From Pedobacter panaciterrae (GTDB lineage Bacteria > Bacteroidota > Bacteroidia > Sphingobacteriales > Sphingobacteriaceae), in contig NZ_JABMKW010000020.1 of NCBI RefSeq assembly GCF_013204795.1, forward strand, positions 806,001 to 870,000: 64,000 nucleotides of DNA. Reading direction: 5' to 3'. Shown in pieces: positions 47,401 through 54,760 of this stretch (the stretch's first letter is position 1; every line of letters begins with the position of its first letter). Position numbers and translations under genes: made by a program. The notes beneath the pieces were generated by a model that was not told the DNA's origin, did not search any database, and saw only the letters and a program-made list of their open reading frames with translations.

Positions 47401-47901
47401 TTTGGAGGCTTAAACAATGTTTTTTCTTTTCAAAAGTTAACATTCGCATTCAACATCAGCTATAAGTTTGGCTATTATTTCAGAAAACCAACAGTAAATT
47501 ATTACAATCTGTATAACTCAAACATTAGTTCAAACATGAATGCTGATTTTGGAAAGCGCTGGCAGAAAAGTGGAGATGAAGCCACCACTAATGTCCCATC
47601 AATGGCAGGTTTCGGGGATAATGATTTTCGAGACAAATTTTATAAAAGCTCATCCGCTACAATAGCACGAGGCGACCACATTCGTTTACAGGATGTAAGT
47701 ATTGGTTTTGACTTTGATCAATCCAACTGGAAAAACATACCCGTAAAACAAGTACAACTTTACTTTTATGCTAATAATCTGGGAATCATCTGGAAAGCCA
47801 ATAAGTTCGGATTAGATCCAGATTATATTACCGATTATGGAAATATTTTTAATACCCCTTTATCCATAAGTCTGTCCTTTGGACTCAAAATCTTTTTTTA
47901 A
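44464..47901 (+). CDS. SusC/RagA-family TonB-linked outer-membrane protein
   Basis: A 1145-residue outer-membrane transporter. The signal peptide is MKLNSVFILSILCLLSTSVMAQ. An STN domain follows (about 25-98; LVQVFKEITRQTDYQVIWNE), a CarboxypepD-regulatory domain (about 100-180), and a plug (about 185-300; RATGSFALVDSVKFARRV, SLDLSVRGRSTIFANDQPL, ITVLKDAAAASIWGVRAGNG, the SusC hallmark). The rest is beta-barrel ending in LSLSFGLKIFF. SusC proteins import oligosaccharides or peptides with the SusD lid, which is encoded 15 bp downstream. The STN domain implies FecR-type signalling, for which the upstream chimera is the only candidate. No degradative enzyme is adjacent, so the nutrient is unknown. 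Confidence 0.95.
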   Translation: MKLNSVFILSILCLLSTSVMAQKLNLVKKKVTLVQVFKEITRQTDYQVIWNEQKLNVDQRIDADFQNVSLPQVMNRILSGLPLTYIISKKMIIINALSVIDVHGSVINEQNQLLEGASVSVKGKNKTALTDAKGQYLLKQIDTGAVLTISYVGYQSKEVKALPKMEKVSLSLNNDLLKEVEVVSTGYQKIPKERATGSFALVDSVKFARRVSPDVFSRLEGITSGLLFNKNTIRANASSLDLSVRGRSTIFANDQPLIILDNFPFDGDFNSINPNDIDTITVLKDAAAASIWGVRAGNGIIVITTKRGRNKQPLSVSINSNVTISGKSDLSYNQNFLTSSDYIDIETFLFDHGKYDKILTDPQNYTVVSPVVQILNKQRMGQSADETTRQLNVLRTKDVRNDELKYFYRKPVSQQYAVSLRGGTTRSNHYFSAGYDKTDATLVANNNSRRTINSQNTLRPVKNLELELGVYYVKSTSNIDSALNEISFHTTPYYQFKDVNGHNAVLDWDYNSRFKNEALDKGFLDWSYIPLNELGKSPRTIKDNNLRLNGGLTYTIIPGLSATLKYQYQELDSKTSRYMGIESYETRQLINQYSILTSGTVSGYNIPLGGILYTLNRKASSNNLRTQLNYEKRWQKSSISAIMGYEISESVSDMNSQTKYGYDINSGKSIAVDTASYFNLNPVGSGQIRTSYRFFKRTDRMRSSYINAAYTYDGRYTLSGSARIDGSNYFGIKTNQKYVPLWSAGALWNIDREDFYNLNWLPVLKFRASYGYSGNLDKSKTGITTFTYNPLGAAYTGLPFASIVNIGNPELRWEKVAIANVGVEFGLRNSAISGKVEYYIKNGSDILGDKAFPSNTGIKVLRGNYSKLETKGLDISLNSQNLKGKLGWTTSFILSAANDCVTDYHAVLPASMYYVGTYSSVPILNRPVYGIFSYKWAGLDPINGDPRGYVNGQVSKDYKTILNSTIENLEYNGPARPTVFGGLNNVFSFQKLTFAFNISYKFGYYFRKPTVNYYNLYNSNISSNMNADFGKRWQKSGDEATTNVPSMAGFGDNDFRDKFYKSSSATIARGDHIRLQDVSIGFDFDQSNWKNIPVKQVQLYFYANNLGIIWKANKFGLDPDYITDYGNIFNTPLSISLSFGLKIFF

Positions 47902-47916
47902 AGTACATGTAGTGAT

Positions 47917-49287
47917 ATGAAAACAAATAAAACAACTCTATTTATCACAGTTATTCTAATTGGACTTTTTTCAGGTTGTAAAAAAGGCTGGCTGGAGGCA
48001 AACCCCGATCAATCACAGATTGTACCAAAAACCCTGGAAGATTTTCAGGCCTTATTAGACAATTCTACTCTGACTTTTAATATCTTTCAAGCCTGTGGTT
48101 TAGCTGAAATTGCCTCTGGCGATTTTTACATCCTTTACTCGTCATGGCAATCACTTTTCACCAGTCAGGAAAAATCAGCTTATATCTGGGCTCCCACAGC
48201 TAACTTTTATAGTGGAGAATCTAGTAGCGATTGGGAAAATTCTTACAGACGAATCTTAAATTCCAATGTTATCCTGGATGGTATAAAAAAAATAAAAGTA
48301 CCCACTCCCCGACAAGATGAATGGAATAACATACATAGCAGCGCCTTGTTCTTTCGCGCTTTCGACTTTTTTAACCTTGCCCAGGAATATTGCCCGGCCT
48401 ATGAACAGGCTAAAGCAAAATCAGACCTAGGGCTACCACTGAGGTTGGAATACAATGTAAATATACAATTACAACGCTCAACTCTTCAACAGACTTACGA
48501 TCAGATTATTAAAGATCTAAAATCAGCCATCCCTTTAATGGGCACTACACCATTGTTTAAAACAAGGCCATCCAGGCAGGCAGCTTTTGCATTATTGGCC
48601 AGAACTTACTTGGCTATGGAGGATTATAAGTCGGCAGGTTTATATGCCGACTCGGCGTTACAAATCCAGTCAGATCTTATTGACTATGCAACGCTGAGTC
48701 CTGATGCAGCCAACCCTATCAAGAGACTCAATCCTGAGGTGATATTTCAAAGTACTTTTACCTATGGGATTTTCAATGTTACAAGGTTGATTGTTGAACC
48801 CACATTAGTTGATATGTATACAGAAGACGATTATAGACGCAAAATTTTCTTTAAAGATAATCCTAATGGTACCATTACCTATAAAGGCAGTTACAATGGC
48901 GACAAAAACTTGTTTGGAGGTTTAGCCACTGATGAGCTTTTCCTGATCCGCGCAGAATCCAACGCTAGAGATGGCAAATTTGCTTCTGCACTAGCAGACT
49001 TAAACCACCTTTTGAAGAACAGATACAATCGTACATACAAGGTTATTAATATTAACGAGGAGCAGGTATTAAACTATATTGTAAAAGAGCGTAGAAAAGA
49101 ATTAGTGTTTAGAGGTCTTAGATGGCAGGATCTAAGACGCTTAAACAAAGACAATAGATTTTCGACCATCCTAACAAGGGTATTAAATAATCAAACTTAT
49201 AACCTACTTCCCAATGACAAAAGATATGTCTTTCCTATTGATGAAATAGAATTAAGTCTAACTGGAATACAGCAAAATGACAGATAA
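47917..49287 (+). CDS. SusD/RagB-family nutrient-binding lipoprotein
   Basis: A 456-residue surface lipoprotein that forms the lid of the SusC barrel. The lipobox is LIGLFSGC (C21). The N-terminal TPR-like helical region shows WENSYRRILNSNVILDGI, and the later SusD blocks include ARTYLAMEDYKSAGLYAD, ELFLIRAESNARDGKFASAL and YIVKERRKELVFRGLRWQDLRR. The C-terminus ends in PIDEIELSLTGIQQNDR, close to the usual family ending. It follows SusC by 15 bp. A GC-rich hairpin follows the stop. Confidence 0.95.
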   Translation: MKTNKTTLFITVILIGLFSGCKKGWLEANPDQSQIVPKTLEDFQALLDNSTLTFNIFQACGLAEIASGDFYILYSSWQSLFTSQEKSAYIWAPTANFYSGESSSDWENSYRRILNSNVILDGIKKIKVPTPRQDEWNNIHSSALFFRAFDFFNLAQEYCPAYEQAKAKSDLGLPLRLEYNVNIQLQRSTLQQTYDQIIKDLKSAIPLMGTTPLFKTRPSRQAAFALLARTYLAMEDYKSAGLYADSALQIQSDLIDYATLSPDAANPIKRLNPEVIFQSTFTYGIFNVTRLIVEPTLVDMYTEDDYRRKIFFKDNPNGTITYKGSYNGDKNLFGGLATDELFLIRAESNARDGKFASALADLNHLLKNRYNRTYKVININEEQVLNYIVKERRKELVFRGLRWQDLRRLNKDNRFSTILTRVLNNQTYNLLPNDKRYVFPIDEIELSLTGIQQNDR

Positions 49288-49295
49288 CAAATTAG

Positions 49296-49325
49296 TTAAG
49301 CATGGGGAGGTAGCACCCCATAACT
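49296..49325. terminator. Weak hairpin between SusD and convergent gene
   Basis: ATGGGG (49302) and CCCCAT (49316) pair around 8 bases, extended by GTT/AAC with mismatches. A short AT-rich tail follows. It may end both convergent transcripts. Confidence 0.4.
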
Positions 49326-49331
49326 TATTTA

Positions 49332-49640
49332 TTATTCAAAATGGCCTGTTGAAACAGAAGTAGATATGAGCGTCCTGCCTGAACCTGGCAAAGATGTTCC
49401 ATCTGCGACAGGGACCATATTAGTTCCAATGTCCCACAGTGCAGAACAGACTGGGCCATTAGCCTCACATCTATCACCTGAATAATAATAATAACCTCTT
49501 GGATCATCAGGCAGCGGATACGCTATATCCACTTTATAATAAAGCACTGCGTTAGCCCTTTTAAATGTTGTGAAAGCACTGAAGCCAAATGCAAAACCTG
49601 CTATCAACACACCCAGTGCCGCTTTTTTAATGTTGTTCAT
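49332..49640 (-). CDS. DUF6520-like small secreted protein
   Basis: A 102-residue exported protein. The N-terminal helix KKAALGVLIAGFAFGFSAFTT is a signal peptide typical of the small DUF6520-type proteins of Bacteroidota. The mature part is short, with a YYYYSGDRCEANGPVCSALW stretch that holds the only two cysteines. Function unknown. It follows the DoxX/MauE-like gene by 78 bp on the same strand, an arrangement that recurs in this phylum and hints at thiol chemistry on the small protein. Family assignment is tentative. Confidence 0.6.
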   Translation of the reverse strand: MNNIKKAALGVLIAGFAFGFSAFTTFKRANAVLYYKVDIAYPLPDDPRGYYYYSGDRCEANGPVCSALWDIGTNMVPVADGTSLPGSGRTLISTSVSTGHFE

Positions 49641-49718
49641 TTTTAAAGTTTTAATTTAATGAGACTGTGTTTATTTTGACAGGCTACAGTAATTACCTGT
49701 TTCACGCGCGTAAAGTCT

Positions 49719-50168
49719 TTATTTTCTGTAAAGAAAAATCCCTGTAAATGCCAGTAACACAAACCCCAGATTAAACCAGATGTGATGCCGCCATGTCATT
49801 GTACTGATCACCCCACCACAATGGCAGGGCAACTTGCTGCCAGAAAAAACCATATATAACAGATACAGGGTAAACAAAATCATAAGTACAAATGAAGCAT
49901 ACAATCCCAATTTTCTAATTGGAGCAAAAATTAACAACACACCAATAACCAGTTCAGTTATTGGAATACCCCATGCCACCAATTTACTATACTCACCAAT
50001 CAAAGGTGATTTAGCCAGTGTAGAAGAAAATGAACGAATAGCAAATAATTTGCTTGCAGCGGTATACATAAACAAGGCAAGAATCAAATAGGCAATAGCA
50101 TCTACAATAATAACTCTGGCTTTAGCAGATAAATAGAATTTTGTTTGGTTAAAGAATGTTGTTTGCAT
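49719..50168 (-). CDS. DoxX/MauE-family redox-associated membrane protein
   Basis: A 149-residue inner-membrane protein with four predicted helices (about 20-40, 63-84, 89-110, 126-146). Its last loop carries the cysteine pair KLPCHCGGVIST, as in MauE/DoxX-like proteins thought to move electrons to periplasmic disulphides. It is on the same strand as the cysteine-containing small secreted protein and may act on it. The exact reaction is not known. Upstream lies the AraC regulator gene, 102 bp away on the same strand. Confidence 0.8.
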   Translation of the reverse strand: MQTTFFNQTKFYLSAKARVIIVDAIAYLILALFMYTAASKLFAIRSFSSTLAKSPLIGEYSKLVAWGIPITELVIGVLLIFAPIRKLGLYASFVLMILFTLYLLYMVFSGSKLPCHCGGVISTMTWRHHIWFNLGFVLLAFTGIFLYRK

Positions 50169-50270
50169 GGTTTACAACTATGTGTTTTAATGGCCCAAAA
50201 ATGCAGCTCATTTATTTTTAAAAAAATACGGATTACTGCCAAAATAATTAAGACATACTTTGGCAGGATC

Positions 50271-51194
50271 TCACCCCTGAATCAGAAATTTAGGTGATAC
50301 TCCAAAACACTTTTTAAATGCGCTACTAAAATAATGCGGATCTTTGTACCCAACTAATCCCGCTATTTCGTGAATAGGTTTGTTTGTTGTAAGCAGATAC
50401 TTTACCCCATAATACATCCTGATTTTAATGACCTGCGCATGCAAAGGAATACCGAATGCCATTTTTGATAAACGCATCAGATTCCGTTGCGACATCATAA
50501 ACCTCGCTGCAAGATCAGGCAAATCATCTACCAGTTCAGTGGCAAAATTTTTTTTAACAAACTCAGCGATTGCGCTAGCTTTTTTCTGGTAGTAAACACT
50601 AGTAATATCGCCACCAACAAGGCGCTTATAATATTTATTGATACAGCTATTGATAAAATTATAGAAATCTGCATCCATAGCTAAATCATTGGTTTTAACA
50701 TCCATTTTAATGAGTAAATTGAAAATGCTGGTAGAAATACCGAAAGCCGGCAAATTAACATGCCTGTTGTCTGACTCATTAAAACAGGCTATAAGTGGTT
50801 TTAAAGCAGTTAATTTTTTACTTTTATAGATCAGCCAATCAGGACTAAATGTAATCACTAAAATCTTATGTCTTCCTGCAGGTAGAATTTTATGGTATTC
50901 CCCCGCAGGCCGATAACATAAAAAACAAGCGCTTTTATGTTGTACAACGTACATAAGAAAAGAGGGTTCACTTATTAAAAAATCTATGCTCGCATCCTGT
51001 CTAAGCGAATATTCAAACAATTCAATATGCGCCAGATAATGACTTATAGATTGAAGTAGTACCTCCCCTTCCATTAAACTAAATTTTCGAGCCTGCCCCA
51101 TGTGCAGTGCAGTAGTACAGAAATGAGGGAGTGTATTAAAGGTAAAGATTTCCGATTCTGCAAAAGCAGATTGGAACTTGAAGTTTGAATGCAT
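50271..51194 (-). CDS. AraC-family transcriptional regulator
   Basis: A 307-residue cytoplasmic regulator. The N-terminal part (about 1-190) is of a sensor type that I do not recognise. The C-terminal HTH domain (about 205-305) shows DLAARFMMSQRNLMRLSKMAFG and then KPIHEIAGLVGYKDPHYFSSAFKKCFGVSPK, the usual AraC signature. It lies 160 bp downstream of the iron operon on the same strand. Such regulators near siderophore receptors often sense the ferri-siderophore; here this is inference. A perfect inverted repeat lies just before its start. Confidence 0.9.
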   Translation of the reverse strand: MHSNFKFQSAFAESEIFTFNTLPHFCTTALHMGQARKFSLMEGEVLLQSISHYLAHIELFEYSLRQDASIDFLISEPSFLMYVVQHKSACFLCYRPAGEYHKILPAGRHKILVITFSPDWLIYKSKKLTALKPLIACFNESDNRHVNLPAFGISTSIFNLLIKMDVKTNDLAMDADFYNFINSCINKYYKRLVGGDITSVYYQKKASAIAEFVKKNFATELVDDLPDLAARFMMSQRNLMRLSKMAFGIPLHAQVIKIRMYYGVKYLLTTNKPIHEIAGLVGYKDPHYFSSAFKKCFGVSPKFLIQG

Positions 51195-51198
51195 TGTC

Positions 51199-51218
51199 TA
51201 CAGCTTTGTTAAGCTGTA
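51199..51218 (-). promoter_or_regulatory. Inverted repeat just before the AraC start
   Basis: TACAGCTT and AAGCTGTA form a perfect 8-bp inverted repeat around TGTT, 4 bp before the ATG. It could be a self-control operator or a hairpin that limits ribosome access. Confidence 0.4.
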
Positions 51219-51354
51219 AAGTTGTAGCAATTATTTATCTAGAACAGTCTATTTATGTCTAAAGTCCAGTCAAAACCTTGAGACCCAAAGAAAATATGGC
51301 AAAGTAAATGGGACAAACAAGAGAATACCTGATCTGCCCCATTTTTAAAAAAGC

Positions 51355-52068
51355 TTAATTGATCTCGAAGCTATAAGTAGCACCCTTCCATGTTGCTTTA
51401 TAATCTTTACCATTGTGCTGACCTGGTGTTTTATCCATATCACTCACTTCAACTACATATCTGCCTTTCCATAAAGGCGTAAACTCTGCTGCACCACTAT
51501 CATCGGTAGTCAATTCTCTTGACCAGCCATTAGGAGAAAATACAGATACCGTTTTTCCTTTTGCAGCAGCATCATTAAGGAAGGCCTTCAATTGAAGCGA
51601 TTTATTGATCTTTGCAGCCGAAGCACCCTCTACATGGAGTTTCAATACGTTTGGATTTTGAACTGCAGCTGGCAATGCTTTTCCTACAATAACATCAGCA
51701 CTCGATAAGAAATGATATTTTGTGGTTCCACCAAGTTCCCTGGCTTCGTGACTTACTACAACAGTATAAGCCCCATTCTGATCCGGTGTAAAAGTACCCT
51801 CAAAATGGTTTGCACCAGAAGTTAGGGTCAACTGAGTTTTCTTTTGATCTGGCCCTACCAGCCAAAGTGAAAATTCCTTTACATCCGAATACCATTTAGC
51901 TACACTGTCACGCTCATTGGCCACATACTCACCGTAGAATACTTTAACAGTTTGCTTTTGTCCTACTTTACCAGACGCAGCTGTTTCAATCCACAGGGCA
52001 TGAGCAAAAATACTGGTGGTTACAAAGCTGAGCAACAAGGTCAGCAATAAAAAAGTTATTTTCTTCAT
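51355..52068 (-). CDS. DUF4198 periplasmic protein
   Basis: A 237-residue exported protein. The signal peptide MKKITFLLLTLLLSFVTTSIFAHALW ends at Ala-His-Ala, and the mature protein begins with the HALWIE motif of DUF4198. This family is related to periplasmic metal-binding proteins (NikM/CbiK-like), and the first histidine could bind metal. It is the last gene of the operon receptor, DUF4374, PepSY, DUF4198, so a role in iron or another metal is likely. A beta-sandwich of two Ig-like lobes is suggested by the sequence pattern. Confidence 0.8.
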   Translation of the reverse strand: MKKITFLLLTLLLSFVTTSIFAHALWIETAASGKVGQKQTVKVFYGEYVANERDSVAKWYSDVKEFSLWLVGPDQKKTQLTLTSGANHFEGTFTPDQNGAYTVVVSHEARELGGTTKYHFLSSADVIVGKALPAAVQNPNVLKLHVEGASAAKINKSLQLKAFLNDAAAKGKTVSVFSPNGWSRELTTDDSGAAEFTPLWKGRYVVEVSDMDKTPGQHNGKDYKATWKGATYSFEIN

Positions 52069-52104
52069 CGTTTTGTTATTAAGGTTTTAAGGAAATGAAT
52101 TGTA

Positions 52105-53454
52105 TTACTGAGTTGATACAGAGTTGGCAGCCAATACCGGCTCCTGCTCCTTAGTTATCACTTTTAATTTAGGTTTTACTGGAGGTTTATCAGAAAGATT
52201 TGCAGCGCTTGCCCTACCTGAATCAGACTTTCCCTTCTTCTTTTTGAACTTACGGCCATACCAGATCAGAAAACCGGTGATCGGTAAACTTGCACCAATC
52301 AGAGAAGCCAGAAATGCCAATACTTTACCTGGAAAACCAAGAATACTGCCCACATGAATGTCAAAGTTCATCTTGCGGAGTTTCTGTCCCACCGAAGCCT
52401 CATTATAAGGAACAGAATAAGGATCCTTGCGCTTAAGCTCCTTTAAGGTATGTTGATCAAAAGAATAGCCCTGACTATTGTAATACTGTCCGGCAGTAGG
52501 ATAAACCGTAATGTCGATGGTTGCTTTAGCCAGTTTGGTATCCGGGAAACTGTAATAGAAACCAGTAGACTTAGGGTGCTTGGCAATGACTTTTGTCCAT
52601 GCCGCATCCATTGCCTGCACCGGAGTATAAAACTTACCGGCCTGCAGAGAATCCGACTCCATTCTTCTAAATTCCGGCAGTTTTTCGCCAGCAGTAGTTA
52701 CCCAATAAAGGCCTTCGCTGTACCATTTTATTCCATAAATCATTCCTGATAATGCGATGGCCAGCAAGAATAGCAAGGAATAAAATCCCAGTACATTATG
52801 CAAATCCAGATTTACACGTTTAAACGAAGCACCCCACTTAATTTTAAAGCTTTTATCGCGGGTAGATTTGTTCCACTTCTTAGGATACCACCAGATCAGC
52901 CCCGTAATAAGCAGCACCACAAAAACCATTGTTCCGTAATTCACAATTGGTCTTCCTATTTCATAGGGCATCCACAAAAAACGGTGACCGTTCAGAATAA
53001 ATCTAAAAAAATCTGTCTCGCCCGGTTTACGTACTTCTTTGCTGATTACCTCTCCTGTATAAGGATTAACTTTTAACAATACTCCCCCGCCCCTACGTCC
53101 GCCTCCTCCACGACGTCCACGTTTTTCAACCTTATCTCTCAGACTAAGGTTTATTACCTCACCCTGGTGATAGTTGGCATAAGCAGGAACTTTATCTGCG
53201 TATAATTTCGCGGCAATGTCAGTTAATTGCGAAGGTTTAAGCACCGGTTTGTTCTGCCATTCCACTTTAGTTTCGGGCTCCAACAATCCGGTTATTTCTT
53301 CATTAAATACCCATACACATCCTGTAATACAAACAATTAGAACAATAATACCCGAAACCAGGCCAAGCCATAAATGCAGCCATTTGTTAATCCTGTTAAA
53401 AAGAGAATCCTTGCTCTTCTTTTTCGGTGGTGAGGTTTTATTTCCGGGTATCAT
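52105..53454 (-). CDS. PepSY-associated membrane protein (probable iron reductase)
   Basis: A 449-residue inner-membrane PepSY_TM protein, similar in plan to the one at 37981. The first helix is NKWLHLWLGLVSGIIVLIVC, with conserved His. A periplasmic loop contains a basic, glycine-rich stretch (KVEKRGRRGGGGRRGGG). Later helices lie near 170-190, 225-245 and 375-395; HRFLW, DLHNVLGFYSLLF and FDIHVGSILGFPGKV carry further conserved histidines. It probably reduces imported ferric iron. It is third in the operon, 54 bp after the DUF4374 gene, and ends with a proline/lysine-rich tail. Confidence 0.85.
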   Translation of the reverse strand: MIPGNKTSPPKKKSKDSLFNRINKWLHLWLGLVSGIIVLIVCITGCVWVFNEEITGLLEPETKVEWQNKPVLKPSQLTDIAAKLYADKVPAYANYHQGEVINLSLRDKVEKRGRRGGGGRRGGGVLLKVNPYTGEVISKEVRKPGETDFFRFILNGHRFLWMPYEIGRPIVNYGTMVFVVLLITGLIWWYPKKWNKSTRDKSFKIKWGASFKRVNLDLHNVLGFYSLLFLLAIALSGMIYGIKWYSEGLYWVTTAGEKLPEFRRMESDSLQAGKFYTPVQAMDAAWTKVIAKHPKSTGFYYSFPDTKLAKATIDITVYPTAGQYYNSQGYSFDQHTLKELKRKDPYSVPYNEASVGQKLRKMNFDIHVGSILGFPGKVLAFLASLIGASLPITGFLIWYGRKFKKKKGKSDSGRASAANLSDKPPVKPKLKVITKEQEPVLAANSVSTQ

Positions 53455-53508
53455 TATTCTAATTTGTTAGGTGTATATTTTAATGTAATTGGTGTGTTGT
53501 AGGGTCAA

Positions 53509-54738
53509 TTATTGCAGATGTTGGATTGCAGTGATCAAACCGCCTTCTACTTTAAGCCCTCTGGTGGCTTTACTGGTTGAAGCATCGATCTTGTAAACCC
53601 ACGTAGTGCCATCTTTCAGGTTCACACCGATGTAACCGGTTTTGCCATCTTTAGGGCTATAGTTATTATCAGTTACGTCCACAATGGTAGCAGGCTCAGG
53701 AAAACCTGTTACAGCCGATACAGTTTGGTTAACAACATCAACAACTGCCAAAGTTTTACCGGTAACATAGGCACCTTTAGTTGCCTTAGGTTCCATGTTG
53801 GCAATAAACTTATTTTGTCCAATGTATAACCAGTTGGTGATCACGTAACCGTTAGATGCAGTTTCAAAATTCATCAGGTAGCTTTGGTCAAATTCTGTAG
53901 TACCAGCTTTGATGCGGGTAATTGAAGAAGGCTTAGTTGAAGTAAGTACACCGCCATTAACTGCTACCGAACTAGAAAATGCGTACACATCTCCATTCTC
54001 AACCTGCCCCAAACCATCTGTAAAATACCTTCCGATAAAGCTAGTTCTCGTATCCTTAATTGTCTTTTCATATTGCATTCCCGGATAAGAATATACCGCG
54101 ATACCTGCATAATCAGGAAAATCTGTTTCAAAGGTTCTGCCCTTAATGCTAAAGAATGGCGCAAATACTTTGTTCCCTACCTGTTTAATCCAGCTGAAGT
54201 GGGCAATCTCACCGTTTCCGGCAGGTTGAAGTGCATCTATAGTACCCTCTGAGGTCTGCTTATTGGTATTAGAATTTACAATGTACCAGGTATGCAGTGT
54301 ACTGCTTCCAGCTGCTGCAAAAGATCTGGATACCTTTACCATTAAGATGTCGTCATTAACTGGAGCAAATGCTTGAACTGTTGCAGCTGTAAAATCATTT
54401 AGTTTATTTAGCTTACCGTTTTTAACATCATAAACAGTAACAGCGCCAGGACTACCCTGACCGTAAAGCATACTAAAGAATTTGTTGCCAAGTGTTACAT
54501 AGTAACGATAAGTACCATCCTGTTCAACACCATTACCAATAATAGATGCAGAACCTTCATCAAGGCTAGAGGCCGTCAGCAGATAATCGGCTACGCCTGC
54601 AATTGCAGTCGGCGTAACTGCTAACACATAATTTCCGGGATTTTCAGGGATAACCTCCCTATCGCTTTTTTTATCGCAAGAACTTAAAGCGGCAATAAGT
54701 GCCAAAGCCGAAAGCGTTTTGGTAATTGTTGTTTTCAT
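53509..54738 (-). CDS. DUF4374 lipoprotein
   Basis: A 409-residue lipoprotein with lipobox IAALSSC (C21). The mature protein consists of repeated beta-blade-like segments (YRYYVTLGNKFFSMLYGQG, KVFAPFFSIKGRTFETDF), consistent with the beta-propeller-like DUF4374 family. Members are encoded next to TonB receptors for iron compounds in Bacteroidota, as here (22 bp after the receptor), and may help bind the substrate on the cell surface or in the periplasm. The binding target is unknown. Confidence 0.85.
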   Translation of the reverse strand: MKTTITKTLSALALIAALSSCDKKSDREVIPENPGNYVLAVTPTAIAGVADYLLTASSLDEGSASIIGNGVEQDGTYRYYVTLGNKFFSMLYGQGSPGAVTVYDVKNGKLNKLNDFTAATVQAFAPVNDDILMVKVSRSFAAAGSSTLHTWYIVNSNTNKQTSEGTIDALQPAGNGEIAHFSWIKQVGNKVFAPFFSIKGRTFETDFPDYAGIAVYSYPGMQYEKTIKDTRTSFIGRYFTDGLGQVENGDVYAFSSSVAVNGGVLTSTKPSSITRIKAGTTEFDQSYLMNFETASNGYVITNWLYIGQNKFIANMEPKATKGAYVTGKTLAVVDVVNQTVSAVTGFPEPATIVDVTDNNYSPKDGKTGYIGVNLKDGTTWVYKIDASTSKATRGLKVEGGLITAIQHLQ

Positions 54739-54760
54739 GTTGATTTTTATAAAATGATTA

